From: Asticcacaulis sp. AC402
GTDB lineage: Bacteria; Pseudomonadota; Alphaproteobacteria; Caulobacterales; Caulobacteraceae
NCBI RefSeq assembly: GCF_000495835.1
Contig: NZ_AWGC01000014.1
Span: forward strand, 124,001 to 188,000
DNA: 64,000 bases
Reading direction: 5' to 3'
The notes beneath the pieces are model-generated. The model saw nothing but the letters and a program-made list of their open reading frames with translations. It searched no databases and was not told the origin of the DNA. Below are positions 54,968-63,744 of this stretch, one piece after another. Made by a program: the position numbers and the translations under genes. The first letter of the stretch is position 1. The number at the start of each line of letters is the position of its first letter.

Positions 54968-55004
54968 TTGACTTTATATCCATATATCATGTAATCTTGA
55001 TGTA
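54968..55004 (+). promoter_or_regulatory. arsR promoter with overlapping operator
   Basis: TTGACT (54968-54973) and TGTAAT (54990-54995) are 16 bases apart. An imperfect dyad TATATCA...TGATGTA (54983-55004) covers the -10 region, as expected of an ArsR operator. Transcription should begin within a few bases of the ATG at 55004, so the message may be leaderless. Confidence 0.55.
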
Positions 55005-55336
55005 TGGATAAGATGCAATCGCTTAATGCCTTGGGTGCACTCAGCCAGGAAACCCGCCTCGACGTTTTCCGTCTGCTGGTACAGGTAGGCCCCCAAGGTT
55101 TGCCTGCGGGCGAGATCGGCGAGCGTCTCGGTGTTCGCCAAAACACCATGTCCGCCAATCTGTCCGTCCTGGCGCACGCCGGGCTGATCCGCGGCGCGCG
55201 CCAGGGGCGCAGCATCCGCTACTTTGCGGACATGAGCGGCTTAAAGGGCTTGCTGAGCTTCCTGATGGAAAACTGCTGCGGCGGTACCCCGGAGTTGTGT
55301 CAGCCGGTTATCGCCGAACTAACCTGCGCGTGCTAA
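55004..55336 (+). CDS. arsR: ArsR family arsenic-responsive repressor
   Basis: A 110-residue winged-helix repressor: 'MQSLNALGALSQETRLDVFRLLVQVGPQGLPAGEIGERLGVRQNTMSANLSVLAHAGLIRGARQGRSIRYF'. The cysteines in 'ENCCGGTPELC' and the terminal 'TCAC' would bind As(III), similar to the C-terminal site of alphaproteobacterial ArsR types. It heads the arsR-aqpS-arsC set; start ATG 55004 or 55013. Confidence 0.9.
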   Translation: MDKMQSLNALGALSQETRLDVFRLLVQVGPQGLPAGEIGERLGVRQNTMSANLSVLAHAGLIRGARQGRSIRYFADMSGLKGLLSFLMENCCGGTPELCQPVIAELTCAC

Positions 55337-55340
55337 GATC

Positions 55341-56045
55341 GTGACGAACAGTTTCTCCACATTACGCAAGCTGGTGGCTGAGGGCCTGGGTACTGCGCTG
55401 CTTCTCGCGATCGTCATCGGTTCGGGCATTATGGGCGAGACGCTGGCCGCCGGCAACACGGCCATCGCCTTGCTGGGCAATACGCTGGCGACCGGGGCGG
55501 GCCTCGTTGTTCTCATAACCCTGTTCGGCCCTGTATCGGGCGCCCATTTCAACCCCGTGGTAACACTGGCTTTCGTTCTCCGCAGGGAGATGAGCCTGGG
55601 GCTGGCCGCCGGATACATCCTCGCCCAGACGGTGGGGGCTGTTCTTGGGGTCTTTGCCGCCCATGCGATGTTCGGCCAGTCCATTATGCAGGTTTCGACC
55701 AGGCTTCGGGACGGACCTTCGCTGGCGTTTTCGGAGGCCGTGGCGACCTTTGGGCTGTTGGCGACGATCCTGGGCTGCATGCGCTTCAAACCGGACTTCA
55801 CACCCATCGCCGTCGGCCTGTACATCACGTCCGCCTACTGGTTCACGGCCTCGACTGCGTTTGCCAATCCAGCTGTGACGATCGCTCGCAGCCTTTCGGA
55901 CACGTTTGCGGGCATCGCGCCATCGTCCGTTGCACTGTTCGTCGCCGCCCAGTGCGTCGGCGCCGTACTGGCTGTCATAGTCTTCCGTTGGCTTCTGTCG
56001 CAGCAAACGACCGCCAACACGATCAAAGCTGAGGTTGAACTGTGA
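55341..56045 (+). CDS. aqpS: Aquaglyceroporin AqpS, arsenite channel
   Basis: A 234-residue MIP-family channel with six helices and two pore loops carrying NPV ('HFNPVVTLAF') and NPA ('FANPAVTIARSL'). In Sinorhizobium meliloti, AqpS lets arsenite made by ArsC flow out of the cell; the same neighbours are here. The GTG start is 4 bases after the arsR stop. Its stop overlaps the arsC start (GTGA). Confidence 0.92.
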   Translation: MTNSFSTLRKLVAEGLGTALLLAIVIGSGIMGETLAAGNTAIALLGNTLATGAGLVVLITLFGPVSGAHFNPVVTLAFVLRREMSLGLAAGYILAQTVGAVLGVFAAHAMFGQSIMQVSTRLRDGPSLAFSEAVATFGLLATILGCMRFKPDFTPIAVGLYITSAYWFTASTAFANPAVTIARSLSDTFAGIAPSSVALFVAAQCVGAVLAVIVFRWLLSQQTTANTIKAEVEL

Positions 56046-56467
56046 ACGTAACCATCTATCATAATCCCGATTGCGGCACGTCGCGCAATGTCCTGGCGGC
56101 CATAGAAGCGGCCGGATACGCTCCAGCCGTGATCGACTATCTGAAGACCGGCTGGACGCTTGATCAACTGCGCAAGCTGTTTGCCGACGCAGGCCTGACA
56201 CCGCGCCAGGCCCTGCGCGAAACCAAGTCGCCGGCGAAGGAGATGGGGCTGCTGGAGCCCGGCGTCGATGACGCGCACATTCTGTCGGCGATGGTGCAGG
56301 AACCCGTCTTGGTAAATCGACCGTTTGTTGTCACAGCCAGGGGAACGAAGTTGTGCCGCCCGTCCGAATCCGTGCTTGATGTGCTGGATACATGGCCTGC
56401 TGGCCCCTTCCACAAGGAAGACGGTGAGTTGATGATCGATGCTGACGGCCGCCGTGCGTCAAGCTGA
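56042..56467 (+). CDS. arsC: Arsenate reductase, glutaredoxin type
   Basis: A 141-residue ArsC that reduces arsenate to arsenite with glutathione and glutaredoxin. The catalytic cysteine is in 'IYHNPDCGTSRNVL' near the N-terminus, and the arginines that hold arsenate are in 'RPFVVTARGTKLCRPSESVLDVL'. The GTG start overlaps aqpS by 4 bases. No arsB or acr3 pump is present. Confidence 0.94.
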   Translation: MNVTIYHNPDCGTSRNVLAAIEAAGYAPAVIDYLKTGWTLDQLRKLFADAGLTPRQALRETKSPAKEMGLLEPGVDDAHILSAMVQEPVLVNRPFVVTARGTKLCRPSESVLDVLDTWPAGPFHKEDGELMIDADGRRASS

Positions 56468-56654
56468 ACAGGCGAACGAAGCCACGTTCGACCCCATAGC
56501 CGCCGAGGCGCCAGGTTTACGTGACCTTTTGGCGGCCGAAGGTATGCTGACAGGCGACCTGCATAAGCCCAATCTCGTCTTCTGGAGTCTTTCCAGAAGC
56601 GGCGACGTCATCGGCTTTGTCGGCCGTGAGCTTTGCGGTGACGACGCCCTTTAA
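56439..56654 (+). pseudogene. Truncated ArsN-like GNAT acetyltransferase
   Basis: A 71-residue open frame beginning inside the end of arsC. 'APGLRDLLAAEGMLTGDLHKPNLVFWSLSRSGDVIGFVGRELCGDDAL' matches the first half of ArsN2-type acetyltransferases found in arsenic operons. The frame then ends where a family A element begins, and its TAA stop overlaps the element edge. The acetyl-CoA motif is missing, so it is presumed inactive. Confidence 0.65.
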
Positions 56655-56772
56655 AGCGCAATCCGATAAGGTGGACGCCACCGCACGGGCGCTCCCGTTT
56701 TCGGATAAATTGCGCGACAAAACAGAAACTTAGAGCGGGGTTTTGATTCCATCAAAACTCATCCCGCTCTAG
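56654..56772 (+). repeat. Family A element, copy 3
   Basis: A 119-base copy with both hairpins (GCGCAATCCGATAA...CGGATAAATTGCGC and AGAGCGGG...CCCGCTCT). Its left edge ends the arsN-like frame. Its right edge provides the last three codons and the TGA stop of the convergent kinase gene. The central part differs from copies 1 and 4 (GTGGACGCCACCGCACGGGCG). Confidence 0.75.
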
Positions 56773-59700
56773 CCTGCACCTTCAAGAGCGCCTCGACCTT
56801 CTGCTCGAGTTCGCGGGCATCGAACGGCTTGGAGATATAGTCGTCCATGCCCGCTTGCAGACAGGTCTCGCGATCGCCCTTCAGGGCGTGCGCCGTCATG
56901 GCCAGAATCGGGATGCGTGTCCGGCCGCAGGCCCGCTCGGCCTGGCGAATCTGCTGCGTCGCTTCGAAACCGTCCATATCCGGCATCTGGACGTCCATCA
57001 TAATCAGCGCGTACCGACCGGTCCACCAGTGCTCGATGGCCTTGCCTCCGTTGCCAACGACGTCGCAGTCGTAGCCTAAACGCTTGAGCAGGGTGGTGGC
57101 GACGAGGGCGTTGGCCGGATGGTCCTCGGCCAGCAGGATGCGGTGGCGCGCGGAGCCGGGGTGGCTGTCCGTGTCAGCGCCATGCGGTTCCGGTTGGCCC
57201 GAAGCCAGGAGGGGAAGCGCCAGGGACAACGCGAATACAGTCCCTTCGCCGACCGTGCTCTCGACCGTCAGCCGCCCGCCCAGCATTTCACTCAGGCGGC
57301 GGCTGATGGCGAGGCCCAGGCCTGATCCGCCGAAACGCCGGGAGATCGAAGCGTCCTCCTGGGTGAACTTGTTGAAGATGTGCTCGATCTTGTCGGCGGC
57401 GATTCCGACTCCTGTGTCGCTGACCCGGATGGTCAAAGGCAACAGGTCGCCGCGCATCGGCTCTGCCGTGACCTCAACCTTGATACGGCCGGATTGCGTG
57501 AACTTAACCGCATTGGACAACAGGTTCATCACGATCTGCTTTACCCTCAGGACGTCGGTTTCGACCACCGTCTCGGTGGGCAGGCCGAAGCTGAGCCCGC
57601 AGTCCAGCCCCTTTTCGCGCGCCTTGACCTCGGCGATGTCGAGGCATTCGCGCAGCGTCGCGTGCAGCAAGCACGGGGCCCGTTCCAGTTCGACCCGGTC
57701 GGCCTCGATTCGTGCCAGGTCCAGCACGTCGTTGATCAACTGCATCAGGGTGTCTGCGCTGTCCTTCATGGTCTGAAGGTATTTCGGATAGGCGTCCGTG
57801 TTGGTCTTGTAATTCAGCATAATATGGGTCAGGCCGACGATGGCGTTCAGCGGCGTCCGGATCTCATGCGACATGTTGGCCAGGAATTCCGACTTGGCGC
57901 GGTTGGCACTTTCGGCGGCGATACGCGCCTCGACCATGTCCTGGATGTCGGTGCACGTACCATACCAGGCGTTGCGTATGCCGGAAGCCTCGCGCACCGG
58001 CACGCCGCGGGCCTTGAACCAGCGGTAGCCGCCGTCGAAGCGGCGCAGGCGGTATTCCGTCTCGTACAGGCCCTCGCTGGCGACGGCCGCATTCCAGGCG
58101 TCGAACATAGCGTGATGGTCGTCGGGGTGCAGGCTGTCGACCCAGCCCTCGTTGATCAGATCGGCCATAGGTCGACCGGTATAGTGGGCCCACTGTTCGT
58201 TGATGTACGACACGCCGGCGTCGTGACCGGTCGCAATCCACACCAGTTGCGGCATGGCTTCTGCAAGACCGCGCCACCGTTCCTCGCTGTTACGCAGGGC
58301 AATGTCGGCTTCGCGGCGCTCCGTAGTGTCGTGGAAATACACGGAGACGCCGCCGCCTTCGACCGGATAGATGCGCACTGAAAACCATCTTTGCCATGGC
58401 GCATAAAAGTTTTCGAACTCGACCATGGTGCGCTCCGCCATGGCGCGGCGCAGGTGATCTTCTGTCGATGTCCCGACCGCGTGGGGAAAGGCCTCCCAGT
58501 GGGTGATGCCGATGAGGGCGTCCGGGTCGACGCCTCGGCTGGCAATGATATCCCGCCCGGCGCCGTTCATGTAGGTGATACGCCAATCCCGGTCCAGCAC
58601 CATAATACCGTCCCGGATGCTTTCCAGGACGCGCTTGACCTGCGCCTCACCCTCATGGCGCAGGGCGGCCATTTCCAGCTGGGAGCGGACCTTAGCCACC
58701 AGCTCACGGGCGTTGAACGGCTTGACCAGATAGTCGTCGACTCCGGCGCCAAGTGCCTCGACCCGGGCTTCTTCGCCGGCGCGGGCGGACAGCATGATGA
58801 CCGGAATCTGCCGGGTGGTTTCCTGGCCGCGCAGGCGCTGCAGCAGGCCAAAGCCGTCAAGATTGGGCATCATGACGTCGGTCAGGACCAGGGAGGGCGC
58901 CCCAGCCGGACTTTGAGCCTGGATCGCCTGCCAGGCCTGCTCGCCGTCGGTGACGGCCACGACCTCGTAGTCGTCACTGAGAAGACGTTGTATATAGTGG
59001 CGCATATCGGCATTGTCATCGGCCAGAATGACGCGCGGGCGCGCCCGGTCCGGCCTATCCAGCACAGCAAGTACGGAGTCCGCCGCCTGGGGTAACCAGC
59101 GCAGGGCCTCCTCGACAAATACGTCAGCCCGGCGGCTGCCCGGTATGGCGGACTCGTCACGGATCTGGTCGGCCGGCAGGTGAGACGTGCCGAAGGGCAG
59201 GCGGACGTAAAAGGTGCTGCCACGGCCCACCTCGCTGTCGACCCGGACCTCGCCGCCATGCAGTCGCACCAGTTCGCGCACCAGGGCCAGGCCGATTCCG
59301 CTGCCTTCGATGCTGCGGCCGTTCAGACCTTCGATACGGTGGAAGCGCGTAAAGATATGGTCGCGCTCGTGCTCGGGGATTCCGGGGCCAGTATCGCGCA
59401 CCGCCAGGACGGCATGGCCGTCGTCTTCGCTCAGACGAATTTCGACTTCGCCAGCCAGAGTGTATTTGAAGGCGTTGGAGATCAGGTTGAGGACGATCTT
59501 TTCCCACATTTCGACATCGGCGTAGACGGGTTGCGTCAGGGGCGGGATGTCGAGGCGGTAGTCGAGATCGGCCTTGTCCATGGCAGAGCGGAAGTTGCTC
59601 GCCAGTTCGCTGGTAAAGTTGGCGAGGTTTACGGGCTGGAAGATCGCCTGGGCGCGGCCGGCCTCGATGCGCGAAAAGTCGAGCAGGACATTGACCAGCT

Positions 59701-60946
59701 TAAGCAGCCGCAGGGCGTTGCGGTTGGCGATGTTCAGCCGGTCGCGGTCGCGCGCGGTCGTCGCCGGGTCAGCCAGAACCTCCTCCAGCGGTGCCAGAAG
59801 CAGGGTCAGAGGTGTGCGAAATTCGTGGCTGACATTGGAGAAAAAGGTCGTCTTGGCGCGGTCGAGCTCGGCCAGGGTCTCGGCACGGCGGCGTTCGTTC
59901 TCATAGGCCTGGGCGTTGGCGATGCCGGCTGAAATCTGGCCGGCCACCAGCGTCATGAAGCTCTTGTAGTTTTCGTCATAGAGTCGATAGGGGTTCAAAC
60001 CCGCAATCAGCACGCCGGCGCTGGCTTGCTCGCCGGCGGCGACGATGGGCTGGACGAGGGCGCAACTCGGGCTTACCGGCCAGGCGCCGCGGGGGAGGTT
60101 CTCCAGGCCGCTGACCAGGCGGGTTTCGCTGCTATCACTTATCAGCCATGGCGCGGAGCCGGTCATCAGGCGGTGCGGCGCCGCGGCATGGCCGGGCGCT
60201 ATGCCGGTGGCACCGGCCAGGATCAGGTCGTCGCTGTCGTGCTCGTCCGGAACATAGATCAGAGCGAAGGGCAGATCGTGCGGATTGTTACTCAAGGCGC
60301 TCAGGGTCTGGGCGCAGGCCTGCGCCACGGTACGGGCGTCGGTAAGGGAAGACGCCAGGTCCCGCAGCAGGGCAACCTGGCGGTCGTTGATGACCCGGCG
60401 GGTGTCCTCGGTATTGGCGCAAATGATGCCGCCGGGTTCGCCTGTGTCGTCGGGGATCGGTGAATAGGAAAAAGTGTAATAGGTCTCTTCGGGATAGCCG
60501 TTGCGCTCCATCACCAGGAGTTGTTCTTCGACGTAGGTGCCTTCGTTGCCGCTCATGGCAGTGGCCAGCATTGGGCCAATATCCCCCCAGATATCGGCCC
60601 AGACGACCGAGGTCGGCTGACCCAGCATGTGCGGGTGTTTGCCGCCGATGATCGACCTGTAGGGATCGTTGTAGAGGAAGACGAGGTCTGGTCCCCAGCC
60701 GATCCAGATCGGTTGGCGCGACGTCAGCATTATGCGGACGGCGGTCTTGAGCGCTTGTGGCCAGTGGGAGACGGGGCCGAGCGAGGTCCGCGACCAGTCG
60801 AACTGCCGCATCAGGGCGGCGGTCTCGCTCTCGCCCCGAAACAGGTCGGCGGCAGCGGAATCTAACATGTCAGGTCGTGCCGTATCCGCCAACGCGCGTG
60901 TCTCCCCAGCTCCACATTTAGAATGGAACTCCGCATAAGGATTCAA
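56759..60946 (-). CDS. Double hybrid sensor histidine kinase
   Basis: A soluble kinase of 1395 residues. In order: a PAS-like domain (about 60-185); GAF (about 195-345); a first HisKA/HATPase with H374 ('SHEFRTPL'); a receiver with D690 ('LVLTDVMMPNLDG'); two PAS domains (about 770-880 and 885-1005); a second HisKA/HATPase with H1027 ('SHEIRTPLNAIVG'); and a receiver with D1318 ('LIMMDVQMPDMDG'). There is no membrane helix. Two complete phospho-input modules in one chain are uncommon. The last codons and the stop lie in a family A repeat. No response regulator is adjacent. Confidence 0.93.
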   Translation of the reverse strand: MNPYAEFHSKCGAGETRALADTARPDMLDSAAADLFRGESETAALMRQFDWSRTSLGPVSHWPQALKTAVRIMLTSRQPIWIGWGPDLVFLYNDPYRSIIGGKHPHMLGQPTSVVWADIWGDIGPMLATAMSGNEGTYVEEQLLVMERNGYPEETYYTFSYSPIPDDTGEPGGIICANTEDTRRVINDRQVALLRDLASSLTDARTVAQACAQTLSALSNNPHDLPFALIYVPDEHDSDDLILAGATGIAPGHAAAPHRLMTGSAPWLISDSSETRLVSGLENLPRGAWPVSPSCALVQPIVAAGEQASAGVLIAGLNPYRLYDENYKSFMTLVAGQISAGIANAQAYENERRRAETLAELDRAKTTFFSNVSHEFRTPLTLLLAPLEEVLADPATTARDRDRLNIANRNALRLLKLVNVLLDFSRIEAGRAQAIFQPVNLANFTSELASNFRSAMDKADLDYRLDIPPLTQPVYADVEMWEKIVLNLISNAFKYTLAGEVEIRLSEDDGHAVLAVRDTGPGIPEHERDHIFTRFHRIEGLNGRSIEGSGIGLALVRELVRLHGGEVRVDSEVGRGSTFYVRLPFGTSHLPADQIRDESAIPGSRRADVFVEEALRWLPQAADSVLAVLDRPDRARPRVILADDNADMRHYIQRLLSDDYEVVAVTDGEQAWQAIQAQSPAGAPSLVLTDVMMPNLDGFGLLQRLRGQETTRQIPVIMLSARAGEEARVEALGAGVDDYLVKPFNARELVAKVRSQLEMAALRHEGEAQVKRVLESIRDGIMVLDRDWRITYMNGAGRDIIASRGVDPDALIGITHWEAFPHAVGTSTEDHLRRAMAERTMVEFENFYAPWQRWFSVRIYPVEGGGVSVYFHDTTERREADIALRNSEERWRGLAEAMPQLVWIATGHDAGVSYINEQWAHYTGRPMADLINEGWVDSLHPDDHHAMFDAWNAAVASEGLYETEYRLRRFDGGYRWFKARGVPVREASGIRNAWYGTCTDIQDMVEARIAAESANRAKSEFLANMSHEIRTPLNAIVGLTHIMLNYKTNTDAYPKYLQTMKDSADTLMQLINDVLDLARIEADRVELERAPCLLHATLRECLDIAEVKAREKGLDCGLSFGLPTETVVETDVLRVKQIVMNLLSNAVKFTQSGRIKVEVTAEPMRGDLLPLTIRVSDTGVGIAADKIEHIFNKFTQEDASISRRFGGSGLGLAISRRLSEMLGGRLTVESTVGEGTVFALSLALPLLASGQPEPHGADTDSHPGSARHRILLAEDHPANALVATTLLKRLGYDCDVVGNGGKAIEHWWTGRYALIMMDVQMPDMDGFEATQQIRQAERACGRTRIPILAMTAHALKGDRETCLQAGMDDYISKPFDARELEQKVEALLKVQARAG

Positions 60947-61038
60947 TGTGATGATAGCGCGTTGTGATAGGCCAAGCCCACTGAAACCTTGCGAAAGGGC
61001 ACTTATGGCGTATGTACAAGTCCCGCAGGAGTTTTACC

Positions 61039-61689
61039 ATGCAGCGCCATCTCTTCAACCACGACGGTTTGCGATTCTCCTACCTCGATAGTGGCGGCGA
61101 GGCCCCTGTCCTGCTGCTGCTTCATGCCCGCGGGATGCAAGCGTCCGACTTCAACTCAGTTGCCGGCCGATTTGCGCCAGGCTGGCGGGTGGTCGCCCTC
61201 GACCAGCGCGGCCACGGCGAGACCAGTCCGGCGCAAAACGTGAAGCCCCAGGACTATGTTGGCGACGTGGGTGCGCTTCTGGACCATCTGTCCATTGCCA
61301 GGCCGGTGGCCCTGCTGGGACATTCGCTGGGCGGGGAAATTGCCTCACGATTTGCCGCCGCCCATCCCAAGCGTGTGCGTGCCCTGATCATTGAGGACAT
61401 GATTGTGCGTCACCAGCATGACTATGCCCTTGACTGGGAGGAGTCTTTGAAGGCCTGGCTGGCGACGTCGTTGCCTGCCCTTGTGCTGCGTGCTGGCAAA
61501 CGTCCGGTCGTGCAGGGGGAGGATGTGAAAGAGAGGGTGCGCCGGCGACCCAATACACTTCTGGTCACTATCGACAGTGGCCAGTCCATCCACATCGACA
61601 AACCCGATGCCTTTGTCGCTACGGTGCTCGATTTCCTTGGCCGCCTGACAGGTTACGAAGCGAGTCTGCTGGTCGATGACGCCGCGTGA
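61039..61689 (+). CDS. Alpha/beta hydrolase
   Basis: A 216-residue hydrolase with the oxyanion segment 'LLLLHARGMQASDF', 'VVALDQRGHGETSP' and the nucleophile elbow 'LLGHSLGGEIASRFAAAHPKRVRALIIED'. A histidine in 'GQSIHIDKPDAF' may complete the triad. It is shorter than usual (about 260), with a reduced cap. ATG 61039 is chosen because GCAGGAG lies just upstream. The substrate is unknown. Confidence 0.85.
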   Translation: MQRHLFNHDGLRFSYLDSGGEAPVLLLLHARGMQASDFNSVAGRFAPGWRVVALDQRGHGETSPAQNVKPQDYVGDVGALLDHLSIARPVALLGHSLGGEIASRFAAAHPKRVRALIIEDMIVRHQHDYALDWEESLKAWLATSLPALVLRAGKRPVVQGEDVKERVRRRPNTLLVTIDSGQSIHIDKPDAFVATVLDFLGRLTGYEASLLVDDAA

Positions 61690-61806
61690 TTGGCAGCACT
61701 CGCTGTAAAGTGCTGCTAACAAATTGAATTTATTGTAAAAATAGCTTGCTAAACCGCGGGCTTGTGGCACCATTTTGTGTGTGTGTCAACCTGAGGTCTA
61801 TCGGTA

Positions 61807-62079
61807 ATGCGCGTATCGCCTGAGTTCCGTCTCCAGATGCAGGGCTATGGTCTAACGACAGCCCACATACTCTATCACATGCCGGATTTCCGTTCCGTCC
61901 TGCAGACCTTTGTCTGGCAGGAGTACGATATCGCTCCGGATTTCCCGCATATGCGCAAGTTCCTCGATTTCTGGGAGCAAAATCTCGACGGCCCGCTGCA
62001 TTCGGTGCGCTATAACCACCAGCGTCTTATCCGGCCGGGCGAATGGCGCGCGGTCGGCGGCGAGTTTACCCTGCATTAA
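61807..62079 (+). CDS. Usg-like protein
   Basis: A 90-residue protein almost entirely matching the alphaproteobacterial Usg family: 'YGLTTAHILYHMPDFRSVLQTFVWQEYDIAPDFPHMRKFLDFWEQNLDGPLHSVRYNHQRLIRPGEWR'. The family name comes from an old guess about tryptophan synthesis; the function is not known. The 117 bases upstream are AT-rich and likely hold its promoter. Confidence 0.88.
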   Translation: MRVSPEFRLQMQGYGLTTAHILYHMPDFRSVLQTFVWQEYDIAPDFPHMRKFLDFWEQNLDGPLHSVRYNHQRLIRPGEWRAVGGEFTLH

Positions 62080-62139
62080 TGGCTGCTGGTGCGAGACCGG
62101 GTTGGGGCTTGCGCCTATGCGGTTGGAGCAGCTTTGAGA

Positions 62140-63345
62140 TCATTGCAGAAGACGATTTCGCCGTTGGCGCAGCCACGCCTTGACGGTGGCGGCGTCTTCC
62201 AGACCTTCGGCCATGTCGTAGGCCCTGAGTGCAGATGCCGTGTCGCCCAGTCGGGTCGCCACTTCGGCCATGACCGCCCACCAGGGCTGATAGAGGCGCA
62301 TCCGGTCCTCGCCCAGGTCGTCCAGTACCTGTTTGGCGGCCCGGGTTTCCCCGGCCTGAGCCAGGGCCGCGGCATATCCCGTCCAGGCGCCGAAACTGGG
62401 GTGCAGTGAAACCAGCGCCCGGTAAAGCGGCAGCACTGCCGATCGCGCCACACCGCGCTGTCGGGCCGAGATGTGGGCGCTCTGGATGGCGGCCTCCAAC
62501 TGATACCGCCCCAACGTGAGGTTGCGGCTGGCCAAGTCCAGGGTCGCCTCCGCCTGGGCTATCAGGCCGCGGTCCCACAGCGTTACGTCCTGTTCGTCCA
62601 TTGGAACATAGGCTCCATCGGCAGCGAACCGTGCGACTGCGCGCGCGTCGGAGAAGCGGATCAGGGCCAGCAAACCCAGGGCTTCGGGTTCGCCAGGACT
62701 GAGATCGACGCATAGCTGTGCCAGGTAGGCGGCTTCGCCTGCCAGGCCGCGCGTGTCAGAATCTGGTGTCGTCGTCCACGCGCTGGTATAGGCGGCATAG
62801 ATGGCCTGGAGTACGCTGTCGAGACGCTGTGGCAAGGCCTCGCGTTCCGGGATTTCAAAGGCGAGGGTTGCGGCGGCAATTTTGGCCTTCACCCGGACAA
62901 GGCGCTGGCTCATGGCGGAGGGCGAGACGACGAAGGCGTCGGCAATGCTTCGCGAGTCCAGCCCCAGCACAGTTTGCAGCATTAGGGGCGCGTGCATCGA
63001 GGCTTCGATGTCGGGATGGGCACAGACGAACATCAACTTCAGCCTGTTGTCGGGAAATTGCCAGGTCACGGCATCCTCCGCTTCGGTCAAGGTGTGGCGA
63101 AGGTCAACCGCGAAAGCATCGGATACCTTGCGCTGTCGCAGGCGGTCGAATATTCGCCGCTTTGCAGTCGCCAGCAGCCAGGCATCGGGATGCTCGGGAA
63201 CCCCCTCGGTTGGCCACCGCCACAAGGCCGCGGCGAAGGCGTCCTGGAGAGCATCCTCCGCTGCCGCAAGATCCCGGAAACCCGCCGCCAACCAGGCCAG
63301 TAAGCGGCCATAGTGGCGACGGGCTATGGCTTCGACGGTAGGCAC
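62140..63345 (-). CDS. ECF sigma factor with C-terminal TPR extension (ECF42-like)
   Basis: A 401-residue sigma factor. Sigma-2 ('RHYGRLLAWLAAGFRDLAAAEDALQDAFAAAL', 'PDAWLLATAKRRIFDRLRQRK') and sigma-4 ('MLQTVLGLDSRSIADAFVVSPSAMSQRLVRVKAKI') occupy the first half. The second half is a helical, TPR-like extension ('LPLYRALVSLHPSFGAWTGYAAALAQAGETRAAKQVLDDL'). ECF42-type sigmas have this extension and sit beside DGPF/YCII genes, as here. The GTG start adjoins the stop of the YCII gene. Confidence 0.9.
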   Translation of the reverse strand: MPTVEAIARRHYGRLLAWLAAGFRDLAAAEDALQDAFAAALWRWPTEGVPEHPDAWLLATAKRRIFDRLRQRKVSDAFAVDLRHTLTEAEDAVTWQFPDNRLKLMFVCAHPDIEASMHAPLMLQTVLGLDSRSIADAFVVSPSAMSQRLVRVKAKIAAATLAFEIPEREALPQRLDSVLQAIYAAYTSAWTTTPDSDTRGLAGEAAYLAQLCVDLSPGEPEALGLLALIRFSDARAVARFAADGAYVPMDEQDVTLWDRGLIAQAEATLDLASRNLTLGRYQLEAAIQSAHISARQRGVARSAVLPLYRALVSLHPSFGAWTGYAAALAQAGETRAAKQVLDDLGEDRMRLYQPWWAVMAEVATRLGDTASALRAYDMAEGLEDAATVKAWLRQRRNRLLQ

Positions 63346-63708
63346 TCAGTCGGCCTGGGGCGGCGGCGGCAAAACCGGACGTACCTCGACCGTACCGCCC
63401 TTGGTGATGGGACAACGTTTGGCCCAGGCGATGGCGTCGTCGAGGCTGTCGACCTCGATCACGAAAAAGCCCCCAAGAAGCTCACGCGCGTCAGGAAACG
63501 GGCCATCCTGGACGGTTTTGGATGCGCCGTCGAACACGACCCGCGTAGCGGTTGAGGGCAATTCCAGTCCGGCCCCGCCGGCAAAAATGCCGCTTTCGGC
63601 AATAGCGCGCGAATAGGCCATCCAGCCGCCCCAGTATTCGCCCGCCCGGGCATTGTTCCGGTCTTCAAAGCCTTCGTGAGTTTCAGAAATCATAAGTGCA
63701 AACTGCAT
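63346..63708 (-). CDS. YCII/DGPF-domain protein
   Basis: A 120-residue YCII protein. 'MQFALMISETHEGFEDR' and 'VQDGPFPDARELLGGFFVIEVDSLDDAIAWAKRCP' carry the DGPF motif found with ECF42 sigma factors, and 'GTVEVRPVLP' ends it. ATG 63708 is chosen where the fold begins. It immediately precedes the sigma gene. Function unknown; related YCII proteins may be enzymes. Confidence 0.9.
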   Translation of the reverse strand: MQFALMISETHEGFEDRNNARAGEYWGGWMAYSRAIAESGIFAGGAGLELPSTATRVVFDGASKTVQDGPFPDARELLGGFFVIEVDSLDDAIAWAKRCPITKGGTVEVRPVLPPPPQAD

Positions 63709-63744
63709 GGTTTTGTAACTTTCTAGAGTGAGGTTAGCGAACAA

